Source: Pleodorina starrii (taxonomy: Eukaryota; Chlorophyta; Chlorophyceae; Chlamydomonadales; Volvocaceae). Taken from it: DNA of 64,000 nucleotides. Shown piece by piece: positions 25,804 through 37,193 of this stretch. How positions within the stretch are numbered: the stretch's first letter is position 1; each line of letters opens with the position of its first letter. The translations under genes and the position numbers were made by a program. Under the pieces are notes generated by a model, which did no database searches, was not told where the DNA came from, and was given only the letters and a program-made list of their open reading frames with translations. The stretch is from positions 5,927,001-5,991,000 of the forward strand of contig BRXU01000003.1 of NCBI GenBank assembly GCA_030267565.1. The letters run 5' to 3'.

Positions 25804-26448
25804 TCAGATGCCCTCCCCCTCCTCCTCCTCCTCCCGCTCCTCCACGATGCCCGTGAACGCGTCGAGCCTGAAGGGCTGCTCGTCGTCGTAGAAGTCAACC
25901 AGTGGGTAGTCGACACTGGGAGCGAGGAAGTTGGCGTGAGTGAGGCAGTGGCACGCCACCAGGTGGATGTACTGCTCGTAGGTGTCGTGTTTGCCGCGCT
26001 CCCTGTGGTACATGGCGTACTCCAGAACTGAGCGACGATATTTCCGGATGATTTGCTCCACGCAAACGAATACCTCCATAGTAGCGTACTTAATGATGTT
26101 GAGAACCTGTTCCTGGCTGCGGCGGGTTGTGGTAACCTCCTCGCCGTCCTCAATCTCAACTGTTGTTGTCCCAAAGTCACTGCGCGAACTGAACTTGGCC
26201 ATGATAAGGTTGGCAAAGAAGTTAAAGGAGCATGGCGCGTTCTGGACCGTATCGCGTGTCTTTGCCCACTTCTTCATATGGAACTTGTACATCGCGCCCT
26301 GGCACGTAAACTCTGCCAAGACCTCGTAGTTGTTTTTTATTCTGAAGTTCACCTTAGTGTCCACGCCCAAAATAGGCGTGTGGAAGTGACCCTTGAACAA
26401 CACTGCAGGAACAGAGTGAACTTCAACGCTGGAAAAGAATGCAGGCAC
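25804..26448 (-). CDS. Unrecognised protein, 3' coding exon, ~214 residues, flanked by direct repeats
   Basis: I do not recognise this protein. The frame is open from 26481 to the TGA at 25804-25806. It has no ATG at its upstream end; the annotated left boundary codon is GTG, so it is probably the last exon of a spliced gene. Possible acceptors are TTCTTTTCCAG (exon from ~26430) and GTTCCTGCAG (from ~26408). The product is mixed charged and hydrophobic, rich in Lys, Phe, Tyr, His and Met, with segments such as FRIKNNYEVLAEFTCQG, FHMKKWAKTRDT and EQIIRKYRRSVLEYAMYHRE, and an acidic end (EEREEEEEGEG). Composition is clearly less GC-rich and less Ala/Gly-rich than the neighbours, yet it is intact. 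It has no visible membrane segment or nucleotide-binding motif. Could be mobile-element cargo, a transferred gene or a lineage-specific gene. It does not join the helicase: the phases at the likely acceptors do not fit. Confidence 0.5.
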   Translation of the reverse strand: MPAFFSSVEVHSVPAVLFKGHFHTPILGVDTKVNFRIKNNYEVLAEFTCQGAMYKFHMKKWAKTRDTVQNAPCSFNFFANLIMAKFSSRSDFGTTTVEIEDGEEVTTTRRSQEQVLNIIKYATMEVFVCVEQIIRKYRRSVLEYAMYHRERGKHDTYEQYIHLVACHCLTHANFLAPSVDYPLVDFYDDEQPFRLDAFTGIVEEREEEEEGEGI

Positions 26449-26560
26449 CTTAACTTTGCAAGTACTTCCAAACGCAAGTACTTACTTTGCAAGTAAGTCC
26501 CCTTTATATAGCTTGGTGTAATCGTCAATAAGTCTTGTATGATTCGCGTCCTACCCTTCG

Positions 26561-26822
26561 TGAAGCGTGTTTTCCAACGGTTCCTTGTACGGTGCACGCT
26601 CAAGCGTCAAGCCCTCCTGTACCTGTAATCTCGGGTTCCCAGTCGGTCCCAACAAAGGGGGGATGTCGGGAAAACACTTTTATGCATGATTACTGAGAGA
26701 TCTCACGGAAGCTAGCTACGTCTGTAATCGGGTGAGGTTACAGAGCTGCACGGACGTAGCTAGCTGCCGTGGCGGCCCACGGGCCTATGCCTCCCAAGCC
26801 TCCAACGTTCATGGCTCCTGTG
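26561..26822. repeat. Direct repeat, right copy, with internal palindrome
   Basis: Partner of 25122-25382. Inside it, AGCTAGCTACGTC (near 26709) and GACGTAGCTAGCT (near 26752) are inverted copies, with CTGTAA and TTACAG as a further inner inverted pair, so the segment can fold into a long hairpin. Confidence 0.85.
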
Positions 26823-27833
26823 ACTTTGCGCAATGTACATGCCAGGCCCGGCGTCGCACACACGCACAAACACCATCAAGGCCGTGCCATGGGGGGTCGA
26901 AACGCAAGCGTATATTTACGCTGGCGTGCGGCTCCAGCTGCGTCGGTAAGTTCGGCGACCCCAAGCTCCCGTGGGCTTTGCTGCTGGCCTGCTGTGGCCT
27001 CTGCTTCAATATTCGCCAAACTAGGCTAGGTTCTTGTATTCAGATCGAAAGTTGGTCAGGCCACAACACTAATTTTGAGGGCGCACCACGCAGACCCATT
27101 TGCTGAAGACAGCCGCAGACAAAGACCACTTTGGGTCTGAACCACGCGCAGCCCAAACCGTCCGCAAGAGAGAGGCCTTGTGCATCCTCGACGAGAAGCG
27201 CACCGGAGGCACCGGAGCGCGCCGGCGCTCTTTCATGCCGTACGCCCACGAGTCCCAGCCCTGGAAACACGCTTGCAAGCACCGCAAGCCCACGCCGGCA
27301 GCGGCCGCCACGTCGCCTTCGCTGTCACTGGACCTTGAGAGATGGCGCTGCTGCACCTCTGCAAGCGCGCCCGGGGGGCCGCCACAGCGCGCTCCGCAAG
27401 GCCACGATAAGCAGACCCGACCCGCGGGTCGGCACGACCTACAAGCCAATCGCACGCAGGAACGGCGACGGCTGCATCTGCCTCCAGCCATCGAAGTTGA
27501 AGCGTGCCTACGGCGGGGCGGAGAGCGGAGCACGGCACGAATGGGGGGGGGGCCGAGACGCGGCGGCGGCGGCGGCGGCGGTGGCAACGGTCGGAGGAGC
27601 TCCCCAAGGCCTCCGGGTTGCGATGGGCTGAGGTCTTGGGTGTTGGGCGTGCCCGTTTGGGATCCTGCAGCCCCAGCACTAGCCTTTCGAACCAAATCCT
27701 GCTCAGTTTCCACCGCTAATAAAGGTGACGCAAGAAAAAATGACTGACTCTTACAAGGCCCCTCACCATGGCATCCGTTGTGCCGGCCGCAACACGTGCA
27801 ACGGACGCGTACTCGATGACGCACCGTACCTAC
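26823..27833. other. Unresolved region downstream of helicase motif VI exon
   Basis: The C-terminus of the helicase should lie here, but I could not place its exon. On the minus strand a frame stays open from the motif VI exon to 27069 with no usable early stop. Another candidate begins after GCTGCAG near 27675 and stops at 27233, giving a basic, low-complexity product. A TTACA (minus-strand TGTAA) sits at 27751-27755. A run of GGCGGC-type repeats lies near 27560-27585. Confidence 0.35.
27751..27755 (-). terminator. Candidate TGTAA poly(A) signal, minus strand
   Basis: Reads TGTAA on the minus strand, about 80 bp past the last recognised helicase exon. No in-frame stop precedes it without another splice, so its use is uncertain. 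Confidence 0.25.
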
Positions 27834-30800
27834 CTCACATCGCGACAGGAAGAGGCGGTCCTCCGCGCGCGTAACGCCCACATAGAACAGCCGCCGCTCC
27901 TCGTCCTTGTCGTCGGTGCGATGGCTCGGGAGGACGCCGTCCTGAATGCCGTACGTACGGAGTATGACAGCCGTACCGATCCATGGACGTTGGGGTGCAC
28001 GGGCACGCAGGCAAGCAAGCAGGGGGGCACGTGAGCGCCCCGTGAGCGGTGTGTGTGCGCACACCACACGCAGTGCAGGCGGCGGAACGCGCGCGCGAGG
28101 GGCGCCCGAGGCTGGGTGAACAGGCTACGGTAGGTAGCCTGTAGGTAGCACTACCGGTAGGTAAGGAACGTCTGCGGCTGTACCGTGCCGAGCCACTAAA
28201 AAACGAAACACGCCACACGCAACACGGAGCGCGCGTGTCATCGTCCTTCGGGGCCTGGGGACAGATGCCCCGCTCGGCACTGCGGCCGGCCCAATGTCCC
28301 AACCCAGGCCGTAGCCCGCTTACCACGCCAGCCACCCAGCCCCCAAGCCACTCACCCGCCGACCCAGCCACCCATCCCAGTCAGCCCCTTACCCAGCCCC
28401 CAAGCCATACAGTCACACAGCCACCCACACAGTGTGCTCCACCTCCCCCCCCCTCAGGGATCTCACCTCGAGCCCCAATATGAACACCCACTGGAACTCC
28501 AGCCCCTTGGATGCGTGCAGCGTCATCAGCCGCACCGCGCTGCGGTCGTCCTTGGGATCCTGGACGAGCAAGTGTACGACAAAATAACTACCATTTGTAA
28601 GCCATGACCCGAAGCATCAAATGACCACCAACACAATTGTTACGGCAAGTACGGCAAGACGCCAAACGCGGTGGTGCCTGCTGCTGATGCGGCAGTGCGT
28701 TCAAGCACGTGTGAAGCACCTGCAAAGGTTGAGATCCGTATCAGCTATCAAATGTTCGGCGCTCGGACCCCCAGGAGAGGGCCGGGGGGGATGGAAACAA
28801 ACAGGGGCCAGGTCCAGGGGCCATGTGCCGCCCAGCCTTGCCCCGCAAACCCCACCCCGCCCGCCCTTGCACGTCAAACCCACCCCGCCCCGTCACACCT
28901 CCATCTGCAGCTTCCCGGGTTTCGTAGCTGGCATGTCAAGCCTCCTGCATCAATCGTCACGCCCTTGCTACCACACCCTTGCTACCCCACACCTGCGCAA
29001 GCCGCAAACCTTTCGCAAGCACACAATCACACACCCTTGCTACACACACTCACACACACCGACGCACGACCCCCGCCGCGAGAGCGCCCACGTACCGTGT
29101 CGGCTCCCGTGACTAGCGCCGCGTGCTCCAGAAACCTCGCCAGACCCGCCAGGCCCACGTTGGGCACTGCCTGCTGCTGCTGCTGCTGCTGGGTGGCCCG
29201 TGGGTCACTCTCCCGGGTGAGATGCAGGTCACTGGCGTCCGGCTCGTCCGCTTCCTGACCCGCGGCCGCCAGCCAAGCGTCCGGCCGCGCGGCCAGCTCA
29301 AGCAGGCTCTCCAGCCGCTCCAGCCGCTCCCCCGCCTCTGCTCTTTCGCCCCCGCCACCCCCCACCGCACGGGGCAGGGCCCGGGTCGCGAGGTACCGGT
29401 GTGAGAGGGGTTACCCCAGGGGAAGGGAGGCGAGGAGGGAGGGAGGGAGGGAGGCATGTGGCGGTAAACCTCGTGCCTCGGTGGGCAAGAGGTGAGGGCT
29501 GGCGGGGAAAAAGAACGAAGTAGAGCGAGGTACGGAGAACCCGAGGGAGGCGACCCGCTGGGCGAACGGACGCCGCGGGCAACCAGCCGCGGCCACGTAT
29601 GCCCGCGGGGAGCCTCAAGCTGCCGGTGCTTAATTCACGCCTTTTGCCCCCGACCCTATATCCCTCTCCGACGGCCGCAGCGCAGCAAGCGACGACAGAC
29701 GCGCGGAACACAGCCCTCCCGCTGCACCGCCCGTCCTGCCAAGCTCTCTCTCTCTCGCGCGCGCGCGCTCTCTCTCTCTTCCACTCCAGGCCCAGCCCCC
29801 CAGCAAGCCAAGCTCCAGTCGCCCTGCTTCCAAGCCGCTGCACCCCCTCCCTCCCGCTGCACCAGCCGCCCCTCCCCGCACCCCCTCATCCTCCGCCCGC
29901 ACCCTCGGCCGCGTCCTTCTTCGTTGCAGTCGTCTTTCGGCCCGCACCGCCGCCGCCCCCCTCAGCGCCGTCGCTCCGCTCCCGGAGCGCCGCCTCGTAG
30001 CCCGACAGCTTGAGGACAGCGTCCACGAGCCGATCCACCGTCGCACCGCCCGCCGCCAGCGCTCGCAGCCGACACACCAGGCCGCGGAGCTCCTGAGGAG
30101 GAGGAACGTGATGAGGAGGAACGTGTTCCCAAAGACCCCGTGGACCGTGTACGTGTCACAAATGCACCGTAGTGGTAGTTGGGTCCGCCCAACAGGTCGG
30201 GTCGAGTCGGGTCGGGTCGGGTGTCTGGTTCAGCCGCTCAAAGCTGGTTGCCGTGCGGTGGAGTGCGGCGCCCGCGCGGTGATGGTGCTGTGAAGAGGCG
30301 CTGTGCGCAGGCGTGGCTGTGCGACCAAGGCCCGTCGGCTCTGCATTGGTTCCAAGCTGCGCCCGTCCGTTGCTGCTGGGTGCAGCTGAGGTTGCGGATG
30401 CGGTTGCGGATCGGCCAAGAGGAAAGCGCCAAGGGGAGCTGGCAGCGGCTGCTGGCAGCGGCTGCGAGGACTCAGGGCTGTGGACTCGAGCTCGAGAGCG
30501 CACCGCGACCGCGACCCCCCGTCTCTGCCTCTGTCTCTCCGGCCCCCTGTCCTCTGCCGTCAGGCCGGCGGTGCGATCCCAACGGTGTAGTGGGTGGGAG
30601 GATGAGGAGCGCGGGTGCGCGACCCACGGAGACATCGGCGTCAGCGTACCTGCACGCCCTTGAGTGCCGGTCTTTTGAGCTTGACGGACGCCAGGGGGCT
30701 GCTGGCCGCAATGCCTGCGGGTTGCCAGCAGGCAAGCGGGTTGCCAGCCACGTCGAAAAACACGACAAGTCAGCCCGTGCAGCCCATGCGGGAAGGCCGC

Positions 30801-33800
30801 CGCGGTCCTGGCCCGCAGACCGGCTCGAGAGGCGCGCTACCCCCTTCGACCCCTTTTATCCCCCGTTCCCCTTCCACCCTTCCAACGGCATCGCGCATTC
30901 GTGACCGCACCTGGGGCCTGAGCAGCGGCGGCGGCGCCGCTAGCGCGGTCACCGCCGCCATCCCCGTCGCTGCTGCCGCTGCCGCCACAGCAGTCGCCGA
31001 ACAGCAGGCTCCCTAGGGTGAGTCCGGCGGCGCGGGCGGCTTGCCGCAGGCTGTCGACGGTGCTGCCTCCTGCGCAGGCGCCAGGGGGCAGGGCAAAGGC
31101 GCCCAGCGGGATATGTGGGGGGTGGGGGTGAAGGCAGTGCGATGACAGGGCGAGACGGGAGTCCCACACATCCCCTAAAGGGCCTTCACGTAAGGGCACA
31201 CCCGACAAGGCCCCCCGGGCCCCTCTCGGTTCGTCTTCCCAACTCTAGCGGAGGCAGCACCAGCCGCCCATGTGCCCAACCAGCCAGCCACCCACCCACC
31301 CCGCCAGCCAGCCACCCAGCCACCCACCAAGCCACCCACCAAGCCACCCTGCCACCCACCAAGCCACCCACCCAGCCACCCACCCAACCAGCCAGCCACC
31401 CAGCCACCCCGCCAGCCAGCCACCCAGCCACCCCGCCAGCCAGCCACCCAGCCACCCCGCCAGCCAGCCACCCAGCCAGCCAGCCAGCCACCCCGCCAGC
31501 CAGCCACCCAGCCAGCCACCCAGCCACCCCGCCACCCACCAAGCCACCCACCCAGCCACCCACCCAGCCACCCTGCCACCCACCAAGCCACCCACCCAGC
31601 CACCCTGCCACGCACCCAGCCAGCCACCCACCGAGGCCCCGTTTGGGTTCATTGATGATGCGCTCCAACATCACGTCGCTTCGCAGCGGGTCGAGCACCA
31701 GGTGCAGGTAGGCCACCGTGTCGGCGATTTCCTGAAGGCAAGGAAAGGGGGGCCGGGCGGGGAGGGGCAGGGCGAGGGTTGTCAAATCAAGGATTTGGGA
31801 GGAGGATGGCCCGGGGGCGGGGCGGGTAACGTGATCGCGGATGGCTGTAGAGTGTGGCGTGTTGCCTAAAGAGGCCATCTCCGCGACTGATGAACGCTGC
31901 TTTGCCGCCTGCCCCCAAGCCAGCATGCGCCTGCAAGCCCGCGGCTGTTACAACAGGCCCTTGCCGTACTGCTTTACTACCGTGCTGCCGTACCTTGTAC
32001 TCCCAGAACGGCTGTCCCGCCACCACGACGTACGGCACGCCGCTGAGCGTCAGCGCCTCCTCGACGGGCCTCGATTGGTCGCGTCGGCGGTACAGCACCG
32101 CAATGCGGTCCAAGCCGCGCAGCGCCCGCCCGCCGCCGCCGCCGCTGGCGCCGCCAGTGCCGCCGTGGCCCCTAGCCCAATCGACTATTCTCCTCACCAC
32201 AGCTCGTGCCTCATCCTCCGGCCGGGGATAGACGCTTACGTGGATGGCGGCGGCGGCGGCGCCGCCGCCGCGGTGTTGCCCATGCGGTCGAGCCGCCACC
32301 TGACGTTCGTAGAGGCCCGGCGTCGTAACGCCAACGTGGCCGTACTGCAGTACGGCATCGGCGCAGGCGACGATCTCGGGCACGGACCTGTCGCGTGGCG
32401 GCGCGGCGGTTGGTGCCATGGTACGGGTGGAACACATGTTGGGGGCAGAGGGGCTGGGAAGGTGCGGAGGCGCGCGGCCTGAACGACTACTTCGACTACG
32501 ACTACCCTAAGTCTTGTCAGCCCAGCAGCGGGATCCACGGCTCTCCTAGCATGCTGCCAGCACTCCTCCCGCGCGAAGTATGAAACGGTGCGAAACGCAA
32601 GCATGGAGCGGCGGAAGGCCGCCGCAAGCCAAAAGGGCAGGCGGGGTCACCCGGGTAGCATCATCCCTCCCCACTCCCCGGCCGCCTCCGTGACCTGCCT
32701 GCCTGCCTGCCTGTCGAATGCTACGCGTCGGCACCCACTCTGTCGAGAGCCTACCCAGTCCGCAGGACCCAGGACCTCAGTCCGCAACTCAAGGATGGCG
32801 ATGGCCAATCGCTGGCCGACCCGCATGCACGGTCACTATACACACAAACGCACGCACGCACACACGCCCACCCCTACGGCACCCTCCAAACGATCCATTG
32901 TTCCGGCACTATGGCACCACGGCATTACGGCACCACGGCATTACGGCACCACGGCATTACGGCATTACGGCACTACGGCATTACGGCACCGCTGCACCTG
33001 TAGTTGACAGGCAGGTGGTGGGTGGCGGTGTCGGGGAAGTCGCGCTGCAGGTAGGTCCGCATGTTGCCGATCTGCACGGGCAGCGCAGCACGGAGGAGGC
33101 AACGGAGGAGGCAACGGAGGAGGCAACGGAGGAGGGAGCGAATGGGAAGGGGAATGGGTCAGGGCTCAGGGGGAGGGAGTGACCTTCCATTGTAGGATGC
33201 AGCCACGAAGGCCCCACAGCCACCCGTTCCCGGTTCTTGCGCTCTGCCGCTGATGCTGCTCTGGATGTCCCCAAACAACCCCATATCGCCTTTGCTGCCC
33301 CCACTCCTCAACCCCAACCTCAACCTCCTCTCCTACTACAGCGACCCACATCGCTCGGTGCAGCACGGTCCACCGTACCCCGTACCATGTACGGCACGGC
33401 GCACCTACCGATACGTCTCCCACCAGCCTCGGTGCACACGCACACACACTTCAGCTCGCCCTCTCCCTCTTCCTCCGTCCCATCGCCGCGGTTGTACCTC
33501 CCTTTTTCACCATCCCTTTTTCATCCTTACTCTTTCACCCTCCCTTTTCACCCTCCCTTTTTCACCCCCCCCTTCCCTCCCTCCCTCCCTCCCTCTCCCT
33601 CCCTGACCCACCTCGGCGCCCCGCCACGTGTAAATGGCTTGGTCTGGGTCCCCCACCACAAACAGCGCCGCGGACCGATGCAGCAGCAGCCGCACCAGCT
33701 TGTACTGCGCTGCGTCCGTGTCCTGCACGGTCCAGTCCAGTCCGGGGAGAAGCGGAAGCGGACGCGGAAGCGACGGGGGTGGAATATGAGCGCTAAGATG

Positions 33801-36800
33801 GGCGTGGGCCGTGGGGTACAAAGCCGACGAAGGGAGACGAGTATTACGAGAGGGGGAAGACGGGGAAGGAGGTTTGGGGACACGGGAGGTTGGGAAGAAA
33901 TCTCGCGGTTTCGGGTTTGCGCTTGGCTTGCCTGCCGTGATTTTGAGACGGGGGAAGGGGGCCGCGGCGCTGCCCCCTCCCCCCGTTTCAAAATTGCTGC
34001 AGGGGAATGCGGCAGCGGGTTGCGGTGCCGTACCACGGGGAGGTGCGTGCCTCGGCGGTAGGGGACGGCGCACCGTGTTCCGGATCTCGGATCCAGGACA
34101 GCACCTTTGCTGCAGGCGAGCGCCGCCCACCGGATCTTGGATCCGAGTGCCGTACCTGGAACTCGTCCACAAGGATGTGGTCAAACATGGCCCGCCAGCT
34201 GTCCCGCAGCTCCGCGTGCTCGTCCAACAGCCGTACCGGCAAGCAGATCAGATCCGCAAAGTCGACCGCGTTGTTGCGCCGAAGCAGCCTGCACGCGCGC
34301 GTGCGTGGGCACGTGCTTTTTGGGCGCGCAAGTGCGTGCGAGCGCGTGCATATGCGTGTACCGGTATGCGCGCCAAAAAAACGATGCCTCCAACAAAAAC
34401 AAACGCACACTTACGACTGGTACGACGAATAGTACTTTTGCACCACCGCCGCCTCCGACAGCCGCTCCTCCAGCGCGAACGATCGGCCCCGCTCGCCGCC
34501 CATCCGCGGCCGCAGCTGCTGCAGCCGTGCCCCCACGGCGCGCGGCCCCGCCGTCACCGCCGTCGCGTCGTCGTGGTGCCCCCGCGCTGCCAGGTCCGTC
34601 TTGGCGGCGGAGAAGAAGCCGGCGAGGACATCCACGAGGGCGGACAGCTCCCGGGTCTGGAGCGAGCTGGGCCAGAAGGAGGAGGAGGAGGGCGAGGAGG
34701 AGGAGGAGGAGGCCACCGCCGCGGCTTCCGTGTCCGCCTCCTGCTGCTCGACCTTCTGCACCGCCTCCTTCAGGAGCCGCCTGCTCTGCGCCGCGGAGAA
34801 GCGGGTTGGGAGCGCGGAGTGTGGTGAGGTGGGGTGTGGTGGGGTGGGGTGGAGTAAGGAAAGCGAGGCTCAGCGAACCGCAGGTGAGGTTTGGTTGGGA
34901 GGGGTGGGGGTTTGGTGGGGTGTGCGGAGGACGGGTGCAGTGGCTCGGAGACGCGCCGCGTGGGGCCGCGTGGGGCCGCGCGGAAAGGCGCGGACCGGCG
35001 CGGGCCGGCGCGCACGGTCGTGCGCCCCTCCTCTATGCCCTTCTTTGCTTCCTGCTTGCTTCCGTCGTTTTCTCTCTCTCTCTCTCTCCTGCCATCTTTA
35101 CTTCCATCTGTTTGGCGTCACAATCACCGAATCGCATCGAGGAATAATTTACCGGTATGCTGAACGAAATATTGCTGGACGATTCACAAAACGGAAAAGG
35201 GTTCTTACACACCTGATCGGCTTCCAGGACCTTGAAGCCCGCATCTAGCCCAAGCTCCGAAACCAATCTCGGTGCCATCTTCAGGCTCCGCCTGCCGTAC
35301 CAGGGGCGGCATACGGCATGCCGTACATGACTGTTGCGACGCCACACCAGGCGCGAGGACCAGCCACCGCAAAAAGTTTACTGGCGGCGGCAACGGACAC
35401 CCGACCGCGCGGGCACTCCATAAGTCCGCGTGCGGGCCCAAGTCCCACCTCACCTCAGCCCCCGGGATTTCCTCTATTTTGACGATAATGTCAACGCGAC
35501 AGAAACGACGAAAGGACGGAAGCGTCATAGCGTCTCCGCGCTCCGAGACCGCGCGCAGCGCACCCTCAGTCCCTCACCCCACCTCGCCGCACCTCAGGAT
35601 GTGGGAACCCAGTCCGTGGAAGGTCTTGGCCACCACCTGCTGACCGGGGCGCCGAGGAGCCGCCGCCGGCGCTGGCACCGCCGGCGCGGGTACCATCGGC
35701 GTCGGCGCGTGGCGCACGGTTCCTTCCGCTGCGCGCTGCTGCTGCTGCTGCCGGCCGCTGCTGATCCCCAGCCCTTCCATATCATCCCTGCCGCCGCTGC
35801 CGCTGCTGCTGCTGCTGCTGCTGCCGCCGCCGCTGTTGCTGCTGCCCAGCGCCGCCTCCAGCCTCTCCCGGAGTTCCTGTGCGGCCTGAGGGGCCATGAG
35901 CCCAAGTGCCGTACCGAGTTGGTCCAGGTTTTAAGCACCGCTCCGTGCGTGGGTGTGACGTTCTCTCGCGCCGTTTTGCCGTTTTGCCGGCTTGTCTGCT
36001 TTTATGGTTGTCTCTGGTCTGTCTCTGTGGTAACGGATGTTTGGCTGCGCGTGGTGTCGGAACGTTGGTCCCTTGGTGCACGTCGTTCTGGATTTTTGAG
36101 GTGGTTGATGCCCTTTCCGCAGACCATGTTTTGCGCTTCAGCGCCAAATCTTTAGGCCTGGGTACGGGTCCTGTGTCCGGCAGGCCTGATGAATGTGGGC
36201 TTCGGCCTCCCTGCCCGCTCCTTTCCGTGCCAAGCGTGGCCGCGTGTAACAGCTAGCTTCCTACTTTTTTAACGTTCTGGCGCCGGGGCGGTGTACGCGA
36301 GTGCGCGTGCGGAAGCTTGGTGGAGCGAAGAGAAAGGAAATGAAAGGAAGAAGAAAGTAGGAAGTGGAGGGCACCAAGGGCTACTGGGGAGGTCGGCAGG
36401 AGAGGGCGGGATCGCTCCGTGGCGCGCGCGGCATTCGACACACGCCACTGCGCCGCCGGCAGAGGCCCTACTGCAATACTACCGTACTGCCGTACCTTGT
36501 TGGTGAAGGTGATTGCTAGGATGCGACGCGGATCCACGCCGCAGGCGGTGATGAGGTGGTGCGCGCGCGCCACCACCTCGCGCGTTTTGCCGCTGCCGGG
36601 GCCCGCCTGGAGAGCGTGTTGCGTGTGTTGGGCAAGGAGCATTCAGGGGTGCAGTCCTTCAATAGCTTTTCGCTGCGCGCCACCTTTCATGAAAAGGACC
36701 ATTGTGGAAGGAGCGCTTTTCGCTGCGCGCCACCTTTCATGAAAAGGACCATTGTGGAAGGAGCAGTGGCTCTCGCCTCGGGGCACTCGCCGAGACGGTT

Positions 36801-37193
36801 ACGACCCGCGGACCCAACGTCTGACACTGCTGAAGAAGAGCGTTTGTTGTGTGTTTGCGGCATCCGTGGGCTGCGTGACCTTACCTTGACCCTCGCAACT
36901 TGTGCGGTGGTGAGCACAGCCTCCCGCTGACCTTCGTTGAGGCCATCCGATGGCGAAGAGGGCCGCGACGAGACCCGTGAACCGTCGGTACTCTTGATGC
37001 CATGCTTCTCAGCAATTTCAGCACTACTATCCTGGAAGGAGACCTGGCAAGCGGGTTGTCGCCCTTGCCGCCCCCGGGACGCAGCATTCCAGCCAGAAGC
37101 CACAGGGCGCAGAGCCAAGCATCGCCAGCTTTCAGTATTTGACGCCCGAGACCGCAAAAAATGGTGCCGTATCAACATTGTTGCACGAAGCAT
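27834..37193 (-). CDS. UvrD/PcrA/Rep-type superfamily 1A DNA helicase, 16 exons recognised, C-terminus open
   Basis: Predicted ATP-dependent 3'-5' DNA helicase of the UvrD/Rep class (repair, recombination, replication restart). Exons in order: 37193-36885, 36606-36496, 35885-35593, 35291-35213, 34785-34415, 34288-34156, 33722-33612, 33071-32998, 32387-31994, 31731-31632, 31069-30911, 30714-30650, 30092-29903, 29337-29096, 28559-28467, 27941-27834; 944 codons in phase. Motifs: Q-motif LNEGQREAV (~85), Walker A GPGSGKT (~105), Ia ILAITFTNKAA, Ib-region TFHGLGSHILR, Walker B VDEFQD (~428), III GDPDQAIYTWRGA (~456), NYRS (~492), V LMTLHASKGLEF (~888), VI LFYVGVTRAEDRL (~926). The first ~84 residues are Arg/Ser-rich with few acidic residues, consistent with an organelle transit peptide but not proof. 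Ser/Gly-rich inserts occur in exons 3 and 5, and a Gln run in exon 14. The 3' end is unresolved. Some splice edges, notably exon 13's donor, are less certain. Confidence 0.85.
31261..31631. repeat. Minisatellite (CCACCCAGCCAG-type), starts at helicase exon 10 donor
   Basis: About 370 bp of CCACC/CAGCC units on the plus strand. Read in gene sense it is TGGGTGGCTGGC, beginning at the GTGGGT donor next to exon 10 (left edge 31632). Similar arrays begin at donors in the kinase and phosphatase genes. Confidence 0.9.
32905..32997. repeat. Array of GGCATTACGGCACCAC units at helicase exon 8 donor
   Basis: Short 9-10 bp units (GGCATTAC, GGCACCAC, GGCACTAC) repeat about nine times and run right up to the splice donor of helicase exon 8, whose left edge is 32998. 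Confidence 0.85.
36665..36764. repeat. Perfect 50 bp tandem duplication in helicase intron 1
   Basis: Positions 36665-36714 and 36715-36764 are identical 50-mers, starting GCTTTTCGCTGCGCGCC. The perfect identity points to a recent event. It lies about 60 bp from the intron 1 acceptor, on its upstream (right) side. Confidence 0.95.

Noticed and set aside
25122..26822. Direct repeats as LTRs of a small retroelement
   Set aside because: No TG...CA ends, primer-binding site or polypurine tract could be identified, so only 'direct repeats' is claimed.
24911..26822. CRISPR array or prokaryotic operon signals
   Set aside because: Repeats are not regularly spaced with unique spacers, and the surrounding genes are intron-rich eukaryotic genes.
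31186..31926. Minus-strand frame rich in GGWLAGW repeats
   Set aside because: It is the intronic minisatellite translated together with helicase exon 10; repeat-encoded, not a protein domain.
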